Below are positions 28,142 to 37,719 of a stretch of 64,000 nt of DNA, one piece after another. This DNA comes from Candidatus Poribacteria bacterium (lineage in GTDB: Bacteria; Poribacteria; WGA-4E; WGA-3G): assembly GCA_022824265.1 (NCBI GenBank), contig JAJEAG010000062.1:1-64000 (forward strand), written 5' to 3'. How positions within the stretch are numbered: the first letter of the stretch is position 1; every line of letters starts with the position of its first letter. The notes under the pieces were generated by a model that was not told the origin of the DNA, ran no database searches, and saw nothing but the letters and a program-made list of their open reading frames with translations. A program made the translations under genes and the position numbers.

Positions 28142-29746
28142 TTATGAAACTGAGACAATTAGCGTGTTTTCGTCACTTTCTTTGTATCCAATTCGAATTG
28201 CTTTAGTTCTAACAGTGGTTTCTCCTTTTGATATACGTAAAGGTTCGGTATACAATTTCCATTGAATATCTTCGCCTTGTTCCATTGTATAGGCAATAGA
28301 TGCGCCATGTGTTGAGCAGTGGAGTTGTAGTAGCAGTGGTGCTTCCCACTCACCATTTTCGCTTGCAGGTTCTCTGCCTGGATTTGACGCGTTGATTGGA
28401 ATGAAAATTGGTGAGGCTGTTTGAGGTTGTACTCCATTGGGGTGCCAACTTGCGACCATCTGTTCTTCTGATATGTCCCCCATGTCTCCGAATTCAGACT
28501 GCCAATCAGCCAATGTATTTCGCATCCTTTGAAGTATATCTGTATGTGATGCATTTTCTGCTAAGTTGTTGAGTTCAAACTTGTCATTTTCTACATCGTA
28601 TAGTTCTTCTGTGGGACGTGGATAACGGAACATGGTCAATTGGTCTCCCTCTAACTTGTCTTCGGCATGAAGCCGCCACATCTCTTGCATCACAGGATGT
28701 CGATTTCGGTAAGGAATCCAGAGTAGATAGGGCTTTTCAGGATAATAATTTCTAATGTATTTATACTTTTTATCGCGGACAGCACGTATCATGTCATAAG
28801 ATTCATCGTATCTATCTCGTGTTGCGAAGATGTAATCTCGTTCAACTTTTTGGGGACCAAGAAAAGGTTGTCCTTGTATGTGCTGTGGTATCTGAACTCC
28901 GCACAATGATAAAACGGTTGGACCGAGATCAATTAAACTGACCAATTGATCGGTATCACTGCTTGGCGTAAGTTCTCCATTCCAACGGACAATTAGTGGG
29001 ATTCTTATTCCTGCATCATAGGGCCATCGTTTTCCACGTGGTAGTCCTTCACCGTGGTCACTCCAAAGAAAGACGATGGTATTTTCTGCAAGTCCATCTT
29101 CTTCCAACTGGTCTAACAATTCTCCGACACGAGCATCTGATGTAGCAAGGTTGTCGTATTGTCGTGCCAATGCCTTTCTCGCTTTTGGTGTATCGGGTAG
29201 ATAGGGTGGTAACTCTACGTCGTCTGGATTCGTTGTCAAAGGTCTATCGCCTCGATCCCACATTCCACTTTCGTGTGTAACGGTTGGATTGAATACGGAG
29301 AAGAAGGGTTGTCCTTCATCCCGATTCCTCCAGTGTCCATTGTTACTATTGTCATCCCAAGCGGTAATAGGAGGTGTAAATTGATAGTCAGTTTTGCTAT
29401 TGTTTGTGCAGTAGTAACCAGCTGCTCTGAGGTATTCGGTAAAGGTTTTGACGTAAGGGGGTGGGACAGCGGAATACGGTGTAGCCATGTTGGGTGCGTT
29501 TTTGTTTGTATGTGCTGTCCGCATGTGGTGTGTTCCGATTGAAGTTTGATACATACCTGTGATGATAGCGGAACGGCTTGGGGCACACACTCCTGCAGTG
29601 GAAAATGCGTTTGGAAATCTACATCCACCTGCTGCAAGTCGGTCAATATTTGGGGTGCGTGCAATGGGATCACCGTAACAACCGAATCGCGGGGTTGTAT
29701 CTTCTAATGAGATCCAAAGGATATTTGGTCGATCAGTTCTGTTCAT
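28142..29746 (-). CDS. Sulfatase (CAPSR motif) with C-terminal chitobiase/FN3-like extension
   Basis: NILWISLEDTTPRFGCYGD, CAPSRSAIITG, VFLWSDHGEGLPRGKRWPYDAGIRIPLIVRW; C-terminal LQLHCSTHGASIAYTMEQGEDIQWKLYTEPLRISKGETTVRTKAIRIGYKES. Confidence 0.9.
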   Translation of the reverse strand: MNRTDRPNILWISLEDTTPRFGCYGDPIARTPNIDRLAAGGCRFPNAFSTAGVCAPSRSAIITGMYQTSIGTHHMRTAHTNKNAPNMATPYSAVPPPYVKTFTEYLRAAGYYCTNNSKTDYQFTPPITAWDDNSNNGHWRNRDEGQPFFSVFNPTVTHESGMWDRGDRPLTTNPDDVELPPYLPDTPKARKALARQYDNLATSDARVGELLDQLEEDGLAENTIVFLWSDHGEGLPRGKRWPYDAGIRIPLIVRWNGELTPSSDTDQLVSLIDLGPTVLSLCGVQIPQHIQGQPFLGPQKVERDYIFATRDRYDESYDMIRAVRDKKYKYIRNYYPEKPYLLWIPYRNRHPVMQEMWRLHAEDKLEGDQLTMFRYPRPTEELYDVENDKFELNNLAENASHTDILQRMRNTLADWQSEFGDMGDISEEQMVASWHPNGVQPQTASPIFIPINASNPGREPASENGEWEAPLLLQLHCSTHGASIAYTMEQGEDIQWKLYTEPLRISKGETTVRTKAIRIGYKESDENTLIVSVS

Positions 29747-29901
29747 TCTGACTCCTGTTTTGATAATGATTTTACCCTAAACAGCGGTTTAAGTCAATAA
29801 GGTCTAATTAAATCCAAGGTTATTTAGTTTTCGGTTTTTCTGATCTATTTTTCACAATTCAATAGGATACTTTGTAGGTCGGGTAGAGCCGAAGCGAAAT
29901 C

Positions 29902-30128
29902 CATAGGTGTCAATTTAGTGCGTAACGTTTGTGCATCTGATACACCTGCCGCCCCGCTGGGGCTTGTCGTTGTTGTTAGTATCATTGTTTGCTATACACC
30001 TTTCGCCTCTCCGATGCTTTAGTGTCTGTCGTAGGTCGCTTGTGCGCTCCGACCTACAGAATGTAATGTAAGAGGCGCAATGAATTGCGCGACTACAAAC
30101 GCATCTCTTCCTTAAATTGACGCTTATG
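29902..30128. repeat. Dispersed MITE-like intergenic element, copy A
   Basis: Imperfect TIR CATAGGTGTCAATTTA / TAAATTGACGCTTATG; internal GCCCCGCTGGGGCT (29951-29964), TAGGTCG...CGACCTA hairpin and GTAAGAGGCGCAATGAATTGCGCGACTACAAACGCATCT; similar sequence at 63142-63285. Confidence 0.6.
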
Positions 30129-30190
30129 GTTGGGTTAGGCAACCGAACTTGCCGTAGTGTGAAAATAATTATGGTTTTTACTATAATGTT

Positions 30191-31024
30191 TTAGTTCCAA
30201 CATCCTTCAGTATACCCTTCACGATCAAATAACTTCTTGCGATATGGTGTTGCCCGTTCTATCCATTCCGAGGGGATATGTTGTGTATAACGATGCGGTG
30301 GACCGGCTTCTTTGAAGATGTCTATGACGAAGATACGATATAGCTGAGGGGAATCCACAGGTTTCGCCTCCACAGCATGGAAAATTCGGGCATCAATATA
30401 AACCATACTTCCTGGTGGTAAATCAAGCCGTTTTTCTTGTAATGGTTGTCCGGCTTCTTTATCGTATTCACCTGCAAGCATTCGTTCTGGTGTTGCCTCA
30501 TTTGTCGGTGCGACCTTGTGGCTGCCCGGTATAACTTTTAGATTGCGATCACCGCGTGTGAAGCCGTTAGGATAGTAAAGTATTTGAATATAGTAGTTGT
30601 CACGTTCCGTAAGATTGATAGGGTTTTCATGCTTCCAGTGGTGGTGATCTTGATGAAACCCTACTGGACCGATGCCGCGAGGTGCGATGTTTAGTGCGGA
30701 GTGACAGAAGTGGTATTGGTCACCAATTGTTGCACGTATCAGTGTGGTAATAAAAGGATCGTCAATAAGTCTGTCGCTATACTCACGTCGTTCGTTCCAA
30801 GGACGAATGAAATATGAACGATCTGGTTTGTCTCCGTTTTTCAACGATTCAATGTATTGATGGGTTGGTTCAAATTGTTGTGTTATTTCCTCAATTAAAC
30901 CTTCTCTGCCATCGTCTGTGAAGATATCTGGATATGCGATGTATCCATCGTTATGGAATGAATCGATATCTTCCTTTGATGGACCTGCTAAGCGGAAGAG
31001 TGAATCAATTTTAGCTGTTTCCAT
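30191..31024 (-). CDS. Phytanoyl-CoA dioxygenase (PhyH) family protein
   Basis: VGFHQDHHHWKHENP...NLKVIPGSHKVAPTNEATP...GSMVYIDARIFHAVEAKPVDSPQLYRIFV. Confidence 0.88.
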   Translation of the reverse strand: METAKIDSLFRLAGPSKEDIDSFHNDGYIAYPDIFTDDGREGLIEEITQQFEPTHQYIESLKNGDKPDRSYFIRPWNERREYSDRLIDDPFITTLIRATIGDQYHFCHSALNIAPRGIGPVGFHQDHHHWKHENPINLTERDNYYIQILYYPNGFTRGDRNLKVIPGSHKVAPTNEATPERMLAGEYDKEAGQPLQEKRLDLPPGSMVYIDARIFHAVEAKPVDSPQLYRIFVIDIFKEAGPPHRYTQHIPSEWIERATPYRKKLFDREGYTEGCWN

Positions 31025-31035
31025 AATAATATTCC

Positions 31036-32508
31036 TTACATTCTGCTGTGTCCTTCTTGATTAAACTTCTCCAATAAATCCGTTAATCTTTGGACTATCT
31101 GTGGACGCTTTGACCATTGATTATCAGTTTCATACGGATCATCGTATATATGGTATAACTGTCCGGGTGAATCTGGTTTTGGACCTCCGTCACTTGGTGG
31201 TGGCCATCCTCCTGAACCTTCTGTTCCTATGACCAGTTTCCACTCATTGTGTCGTATAGAAAAGACACCATTGCTTGAATGATGCACTATTGCTTCGCGC
31301 AGTGGTCGTATGGTATTTTGTCCTAATAGTGCAGGTAAGATGTTACAACTGTCTTGTCCAGCATCATCAGGCACATCTGTTTCAACTACCGCTGCACATG
31401 TCTCCATAATATCTGTTAGACAGACTAATGCATCTGATTCAGTATTCGGTTCAATTACACCGTTCCATCTTGCTATCAATGGTTCTCGGTGTCCACCTTC
31501 CCAGATGTGTGCCTTATATCCACGCCAATCCCCGCATGATTTATGGTCATAAAGGTTATATGGCATAGGACCTTTACCACCTTTAATTCTATCACCGGGT
31601 AGTGCGCCATTATCACTTGTGACGAAAATCAGTGTTTCGTCAGTTTTTCCTGTACGGTCTAAAGCTTGCATAACCTCTCCAACCATCCAATCTACTAACC
31701 AGACTAAATCACCACGTGGACCAGCGTTACTCTTTCCGCGTGCAAATTCTGGTACGACCTCCTCAACACACGGTTCATGCGGTGCTGATGGTGTCATGTA
31801 AAGAAAAAATGGTTCATCGGATTCGGCTTGTGCTTCAATATATTCAACAGCCTTTTGGGCAATTATAGGGTCTGCATCTTTGTGTTGCCAACTTGGTGCC
31901 GTCATACCGGGACGCCCCGTAAAATCTGGTTCTCCACGGTATTCACTTGGTATTTCGACAAAAGCGTCATTTTCAATAAAACCGTAAGGTGGTTGGCACG
32001 TTGGACAACCAGCAGTCCCGTAGAAGTAATCAAATCCGATATCAGTTGGACCACCAGTCAGTGGTGCATGAAAATCTATATTTTCTTCTAACTCACGTTT
32101 TGCATTGCCCCAAGGTAGTGGTGCATCAAAATCGTAATCGTAACCCGGTTTTGTTGAAAACCCGATACCTAAATGCCACTTGCCGATACATGCAGTGTTG
32201 TATCCTGATTTTTTTAGCAAACTTGGCACTGTCAAGCGGTCAGGTTCAATGAGAGCAGGTTCATATCCGTAAAGCACACCACGTTTGAGTCGACTTCGCC
32301 AGCAATATCTGCCTGTTAAGACACCATATCGTGTTGGTGTGCAAACAGCGGAGGGTGAATGTGCGTCTGTGAAGCGGATCCCTTCTTGGGCAAGTTGATC
32401 CATATTAGGGGTAGGAATTTTTGAATCTGGGTTATAGCAGCCAACATCACCATAACCCATATCGTCTGCCATAATAAAAACGATATTGGGTAGTTTTTGA
32501 TTATCCAT
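31036..32508 (-). CDS. Sulfatase (arylsulfatase A-like), CTPTR motif
   Basis: NIVFIMADDMGYGDVGCYNPDSKIPTPNMDQLA, CTPTRYGVLTGRYCWRS, IGKWHLG, VTSDNGALPG, WEGGHREPLIARW. Confidence 0.92.
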   Translation of the reverse strand: MDNQKLPNIVFIMADDMGYGDVGCYNPDSKIPTPNMDQLAQEGIRFTDAHSPSAVCTPTRYGVLTGRYCWRSRLKRGVLYGYEPALIEPDRLTVPSLLKKSGYNTACIGKWHLGIGFSTKPGYDYDFDAPLPWGNAKRELEENIDFHAPLTGGPTDIGFDYFYGTAGCPTCQPPYGFIENDAFVEIPSEYRGEPDFTGRPGMTAPSWQHKDADPIIAQKAVEYIEAQAESDEPFFLYMTPSAPHEPCVEEVVPEFARGKSNAGPRGDLVWLVDWMVGEVMQALDRTGKTDETLIFVTSDNGALPGDRIKGGKGPMPYNLYDHKSCGDWRGYKAHIWEGGHREPLIARWNGVIEPNTESDALVCLTDIMETCAAVVETDVPDDAGQDSCNILPALLGQNTIRPLREAIVHHSSNGVFSIRHNEWKLVIGTEGSGGWPPPSDGGPKPDSPGQLYHIYDDPYETDNQWSKRPQIVQRLTDLLEKFNQEGHSRM

Positions 32509-32544
32509 ATCATATAACAATAGGAATTAGTGCCTTTATTCGTC

Positions 32545-33651
32545 CTATTTTAGAGTCTCCTTTAATTCGGCAAGGTCTTTGTTAATTGCTTCGTCTTCTG
32601 CGTAATTTGCAAATTCACGATTTAGTTCTACATCCTGGAATTCGACATCTACTTCTGAGGCTGCTTTTGCGAGTGCTGCGGCTTCAGTAACGTTTTGCCC
32701 CATTTTCTTGAGCATCTCAAAAGCCTTATTGTCTTGCAGTTCAGACAATGTTTGTTGCAAATGTTCTTGTGCATCAACATTTCTGTGTTGTGCGATTACA
32801 ACATCCCTTTCTCTCTGTGTCTGCTGTGTTTTTTGCTGGAGTGTGTCAAGAAGTGTAGTTAGGTGTTCGACTGTCCTTTTCTGTTCTTCCCACTGTTCTT
32901 TATATCGGTTTGCTATAAGTCTATATTCATTCCGTTGTGCAAGGTCTTCCTTTGCCAAATCTTCACGTCCCGCCTTAAGTGAGATAACAGCACGTTCTTC
33001 ACATTTTTCTGCTTGTGCTATTGCTCCATCGTGTGCATTTTGAAATTGTTTCTCTATTCCAATTGATGCATCAACCTTCTGCTTAGCTTCTGAGAAACGG
33101 TTTGTAATTTCAAGAATTACATCCTCTAATACTTTTTCGAGGTCTGTTTCTTTATCGTCCGTTTCTTCTTCTTCGGTTACAATTTCAACTTGCGGTGTGT
33201 CTAATTTGACCACTACAGTTTTGGCAAGTTTATCACCCATACGTTGTCTGCCTTTACCTAATGCGAAAAGCCAGTCAATAGGTTGAAATATAGCGGAAAA
33301 ACGACGAACAAACGAATCTTTATAGTTTGCTTGTTCTCCATCCTTCAAACGAATTATTTTAAGAGATAGTAATCTCTTTCCGAATCCTCCTCCATCAGCC
33401 CGTCCATCCATAAGAAAATAACCGTAATTCCACATTATAATGCTAAGAACAAAGAATGTAACTACTGCGGGGTCATCACCGAACATCATATATTCGTCAA
33501 AATCAGTGAACATTACAGATTGTAAAAGTCCTGTTAGCCATAACACACCTTGGCAGAATACCAAGAAACCAATGTCCAGCAAGAACGCACCGAACCTTGC
33601 CCAACGAGATGCTAATTTGAATTTCTCTCCAGCGATTCTAACAATTGACAT
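32545..33651 (-). CDS. RDD-domain membrane protein joined to a PspA/IM30-like coiled coil
   Basis: RDD: ASRWARFGAFLLDIGFLVFCQG...DGRADGGGFGKRLLSLKIIRLKDGEQANYKDSFVRR; PspA-like: ITNRFSEAKQKVDASIGIEKQFQNAHDGAIAQAEKCEERAVISLKAGREDLAKEDLAQR...VIAQHRNVDAQEHL. Confidence 0.75.
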   Translation of the reverse strand: MSIVRIAGEKFKLASRWARFGAFLLDIGFLVFCQGVLWLTGLLQSVMFTDFDEYMMFGDDPAVVTFFVLSIIMWNYGYFLMDGRADGGGFGKRLLSLKIIRLKDGEQANYKDSFVRRFSAIFQPIDWLFALGKGRQRMGDKLAKTVVVKLDTPQVEIVTEEEETDDKETDLEKVLEDVILEITNRFSEAKQKVDASIGIEKQFQNAHDGAIAQAEKCEERAVISLKAGREDLAKEDLAQRNEYRLIANRYKEQWEEQKRTVEHLTTLLDTLQQKTQQTQRERDVVIAQHRNVDAQEHLQQTLSELQDNKAFEMLKKMGQNVTEAAALAKAASEVDVEFQDVELNREFANYAEDEAINKDLAELKETLK

Positions 33652-33779
33652 AAATGTAACTCTGAAATGTACAGATTAAAAGGGTAATAAATTGGATTGT
33701 TTGGTTTGTGTAAGCAGAAATGGAATTAACAACACTGTTATGTGAAATGTTAAAATCAGAGTACTGGACGCGGTTAGCG

Positions 33780-34832
33780 TTACTGTAATTTTGCTTTTAG
33801 TTCTGCTAAGTCGTTGTCAATAGATGCTTCCTCAGCATAGCCAGCAAATTCACGGTTTAGTTTGGTATCGGAAAGTTCGCTATCAACATCAGATGCTGCT
33901 TTTGCTAATGTGGCAGCTTCACTGACATTTTGTTCCATTTGATTGAGTATTTCAAAAGCCGCGCCATCTTGAACCTCTGTCAAAGTCTGTTGTAGATGTT
34001 TTTGTGCATCAACATTTCTGTGTTGTGCAATGAGAACATCTCTTTTTCTTTCTGCTTCCTCAGTCTTCATTTTTAGTGTGTCCAGTAGGTTTGTAAGATC
34101 CGCTACGATTTGTTTTTGTTCATCCCACTGTGTTTTGTAACGACTTGCGAGTTGTTTATATTCATTTCGTTGTGCTATATCTTCTCTCGCTAAATCTTCG
34201 CGTCCTGCCTTAATTGCTATAGTTGCACGTTCTTCGCACCTTTCCGCTTGAATAAGTGCCCCTTCATAAGCGTTCTGGAACTGCTTTTCGATTCCAATAG
34301 ATGCATCTACTTTTTCTCTAGCCTCCGCCAACCTATTCGTTATCTCGTCAATTGCGTTGTCTAATACCTTTACTGGGTCTTCTGTTTGGACATTAACATT
34401 CTCAATATACGGTTCATATTTTACAACAACCGTTTCCGCAAATTTATCTCCCATCCGTTGCTTTTTGTCACCAAGTGAAAAGAGCATATCAAACGGTTGG
34501 AATATGCAGGTTAAACGTCGAATGAATGAGTCTTTAAGGGTGCAAGGTTTACCATCTTTCATACGGATAACTTGTAAAGATAGAAGACGTTTGCCAAGTC
34601 CTTGTCCATTTTTAAATCCATCCATAAACAACAGACCCCCACTCCATGTTCCCATACTCAGTAAAAACTGTATCCATCCACTTCCAAATACGTTACGAAA
34701 CATAGCACCAAAGATTGCAGCCACAATCACAGATGCCCAAAATGTTATCATGCCATCCAAGAAGAGCGCGAACATCCGAGCCATTCTGGAACCTAATTTT
34801 AATTTTTTCCCAGCAATTTCAATTAAGTTCAT
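33780..34832 (-). CDS. RDD-domain membrane protein joined to a PspA/IM30-like coiled coil (tandem paralogue)
   Basis: GSRMARMFALFLDGMITFW...GQGLGKRLLSLQVIRMKDGKPCTLKDSFIRRL; ERCEERATIAIKAGREDLAREDIAQRNEYKQLASRYKTQWDEQ. Confidence 0.75.
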   Translation of the reverse strand: MNLIEIAGKKLKLGSRMARMFALFLDGMITFWASVIVAAIFGAMFRNVFGSGWIQFLLSMGTWSGGLLFMDGFKNGQGLGKRLLSLQVIRMKDGKPCTLKDSFIRRLTCIFQPFDMLFSLGDKKQRMGDKFAETVVVKYEPYIENVNVQTEDPVKVLDNAIDEITNRLAEAREKVDASIGIEKQFQNAYEGALIQAERCEERATIAIKAGREDLAREDIAQRNEYKQLASRYKTQWDEQKQIVADLTNLLDTLKMKTEEAERKRDVLIAQHRNVDAQKHLQQTLTEVQDGAAFEILNQMEQNVSEAATLAKAASDVDSELSDTKLNREFAGYAEEASIDNDLAELKAKLQ

Positions 34833-34988
34833 TATAGGCGGTCCTCATTCTATAGAGAAAACCCGAAACCCGTTTTGATGTATTTTTAAGTGTGTTAATA
34901 TGGTATACGACAAGTGATCGGATTTTCTCAACCATTTTATATTCTATATTGAGTCTTCAAAAGTTGAAAGGATAGTCAAATCGAGCAG

Positions 34989-36053
34989 TTACATCGATGG
35001 CACCGTAACTTCAACTTCTCGTCCGCCTGCCTCTGAAGAATCAATGACTCCCTGAATGATAACGTTTGTTAGTAGAACACCATAAGGGTCAATAGGTGAA
35101 GGTTTTCCTTCGCGTACTGCATCAATAAATGCACTATCTTCTTCGTGGAAGACACTTACTGATTCAAATTCCGTGTATGTTTCGTCATGAATCTGTCCAT
35201 CCTTATCACCATAGACGCGAACGCCTTCTTGTGGACCGCGGACTTCACCGATACCGATTCTGAGTCCTGCTTTTTTACCGAGGAAAATAGTTCCACCGAG
35301 AGAGTCCATGTTCATACACCAACAAGTTTTAAATACCATGCGTGCACCGTCTTCAAAAACAACCCACCCGACTCCAAAATCTTCTACTTCCGTCTCTTTA
35401 AGAGCAGGATTCCAAGTGTTGTGAAGACTAAGATAGTTTGAAGTAATGCCAGAGACAGCAACCGGTTTCGGGTGTCCCATAAGATAAAGTGCTGTATCCA
35501 AAGCGTAAACACCAATATCTGCGGATGCTCCTAATCCAGCAGTTGCCTTGCGTATGAAACTGCCACCGGGGTTTCCGCGTCGTCTGTCTGCAACGGTTTC
35601 AACATAGTAGATATCACCAAGTGTTCCAGCATCGACAATCTCTTTTGCCTTGATGACTTGAGGGGAGTAGCGAAGTTTTAGACCGATCATCAGTATTTTA
35701 TCATTTTCTACTGATGCGCGCCACATAGCAGTTGCTGCGTCCAATGTTGCTTCCATCGGCTTTTCACAGAAAACATGTTTACCTGCGTTGAGGGCAGCAA
35801 CGGTTGGTGCTGAATGCACACCTGTAGGGGTACAGACATACACGGCTTCAATCTCATCCATTTTGAGCATTTCGTTGTAATCTGTAAATGTATTTTTTAT
35901 GCCCCATTTTTCCTTTGCTCGTTCTAAATTTGCTGGAACTAAATCTGCAGCCGCAATTATTTTAGCACCATTTATCTTTTCAAGTGTACCACAATGTGCC
36001 TGTGAAATACCACCAGCACCAATTAACCCTAATTTTACTGTTCTCATAGACAT
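34989..36053 (-). CDS. Gfo/Idh/MocA family oxidoreductase
   Basis: VKLGLIGAGGISQAHCGTLEKINGAKIIAAADL...EAVYVCTPTGVHSAPTVAALNAGKHVFCEKPMEATLDAA. Confidence 0.92.
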   Translation of the reverse strand: MSMRTVKLGLIGAGGISQAHCGTLEKINGAKIIAAADLVPANLERAKEKWGIKNTFTDYNEMLKMDEIEAVYVCTPTGVHSAPTVAALNAGKHVFCEKPMEATLDAATAMWRASVENDKILMIGLKLRYSPQVIKAKEIVDAGTLGDIYYVETVADRRRGNPGGSFIRKATAGLGASADIGVYALDTALYLMGHPKPVAVSGITSNYLSLHNTWNPALKETEVEDFGVGWVVFEDGARMVFKTCWCMNMDSLGGTIFLGKKAGLRIGIGEVRGPQEGVRVYGDKDGQIHDETYTEFESVSVFHEEDSAFIDAVREGKPSPIDPYGVLLTNVIIQGVIDSSEAGGREVEVTVPSM

Positions 36054-36400
36054 CTCCTCGTTACAGATATATTCTATAGATTTTATCTTATTTTTCTGTT
36101 AGAAGTCAAGTGAAAATCTAAAAGTACAGTATAAGATCAATTTAGAATTTGTCTGAATCACGATTTACAGGATTTACAGATTCTCAAGATTGGGACCTGA
36201 ACTGCCAAAGTGCATTCATAATATAAACTGTTCTGAAGTATCTTGATGAAATATTATCATGTTAATTTGTATCATCTGTAAACCATGGTTCAGGCAGAAT
36301 ACTATCACCAGTTCTTAGGTTACTACAATAGTATTGATATGTGTGCTTTTATCTGCTAAAATATAGGTTACATTGAAATAGAATCTGGAGTATATAATAT

Positions 36401-37012
36401 ATGATGGCAAACGCTATTACTTTATTTCGTCTTTTACTGACTTTCGTTGTGCTTGGGGTCTATGGTCAACATTACTATATAGATATTGCATGTGTCATAA
36501 CAATATTCATTATATTTAACTTGGATACCGTAGATGGTATCGTTGCTCGAAAACGTGGTGAAACCTCTACTTTCGGTGCTGTTTTTGATATTGCAGCTGA
36601 TAGGATAGCGGAAAACGTATTCTGGATATACTTCGCTTATATTGATTTAATCCCGGTCTGGATGCCTATTGCTGTAGTTACGCGCGGGTTTTTGATTGAT
36701 GGGATTCGGAGTATTGCACTCACAGATGGTAAAACCGCGTTTGAAATGATGACTATACCTTGGACACGAGCGTTAACAAGTTCCCGTTTCTCCAGATCTT
36801 TATACGGTTTCACCAAAGTTATTGCCTTCCTTTTCCTCGCAACTATTCCTATCCTTAATGAAACTCTTGAGGTAACAGCACGCAATACTTCAATCATTAA
36901 TATCTTCACAACGACAACCTTCGTCATTGCAATTATTGCTGTTGCTATGTGTCTTATTCGTGGATTTCCTGTGCTAATTGATGGATGGAAGTACGTGAAA
37001 GATAATGCATAA
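36401..37012 (+). CDS. CDP-alcohol phosphatidyltransferase family protein (PgsA-like)
   Basis: DTVDGIVARKRGETSTFGAVFDIAADR matches D-x2-DG-x2-AR-x8-G-x3-D-x3-D; multiple TM segments. Confidence 0.88.
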   Translation: MMANAITLFRLLLTFVVLGVYGQHYYIDIACVITIFIIFNLDTVDGIVARKRGETSTFGAVFDIAADRIAENVFWIYFAYIDLIPVWMPIAVVTRGFLIDGIRSIALTDGKTAFEMMTIPWTRALTSSRFSRSLYGFTKVIAFLFLATIPILNETLEVTARNTSIINIFTTTTFVIAIIAVAMCLIRGFPVLIDGWKYVKDNA

Positions 37013-37436
37013 TAGATGCATGTTTTGAAGATGTAATACTGACATGATAATTCACTATCAGATTCAAAGACATTCAATTGTCGCGTAGCATTCTTTTTAC
37101 AGCAGGGTTTCTAACCCCAATTACTTTCTGCCTGAATCACAGATTACGCGTTCTCTAAGTCTTAGAACACCAATCCTTGATAAAACCTAAAAAACCAAAA
37201 CCCTTTCCGCGTCTTCCGCGTTTTCCGTGCCTTCAGCGATTCAGACAACTGAAAATTGAAAACCACATCAAACATACATGAAACATATTGTTCCAATCCC
37301 CACAACCCCTTCACATTCCTCCCAACACCTGTTATAATACGACCACTATGAAAAACAGAAACCGACTACATCCCACATTCACAACAAAAGCCGGCACCCG
37401 TCACCCCAAAAAACATCCGCCCAAAACCAAGCAAAT

Positions 37437-37563
37437 AAAAACGTACCAAAATGAAAATTTCAAAAAGTTTCGTACCACCCTATAAACCCAGTTTCAGACT
37501 GGTATAACCCCAAAAAGCAAAACGTACCAAGAAACGAAAAACACCCTTTTTTGGTACGTTTTT
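37437..37563. repeat. CGTACCA-containing repeat cluster with a perfect 12-bp inverted repeat
   Basis: CGTACCA at 37442, 37471 and 37523; AAAACGTACCAA (37519-37530) inverted as TTGGTACGTTTT (37551-37562). Confidence 0.7.
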
Positions 37564-37581
37564 AGAAGGAGCAAAAAACCG

Positions 37582-37719
37582 ATGTATTTACAAGAAAAAT
37601 TACAAGTCTACCAATATCAACTCGCTGAATACCTTGCGATCAGATTCCACTCGCTTGACAAAAATCGTATCAATGCTATAATTCCACAAAAGAGAAAAAA
37701 CAATACATTTACACAGTAA
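37582..37719 (+). CDS. Small ORF (45 aa), hypothetical
   Basis: MYLQEKLQVYQYQLAEYLAIRFHSLDKNRINAIIPQKRKNNTFTQ; AGAAGGA upstream at 37564-37570; lies immediately after the inverted repeat. Confidence 0.25.
   Translation: MYLQEKLQVYQYQLAEYLAIRFHSLDKNRINAIIPQKRKNNTFTQ

Noticed and set aside
37288-37485. 65-aa ORF MFQSPQPLHIPPN...
   Set aside because: Low-complexity translation of AC-rich intergenic DNA; no family resemblance. The block itself is retained as a finding.
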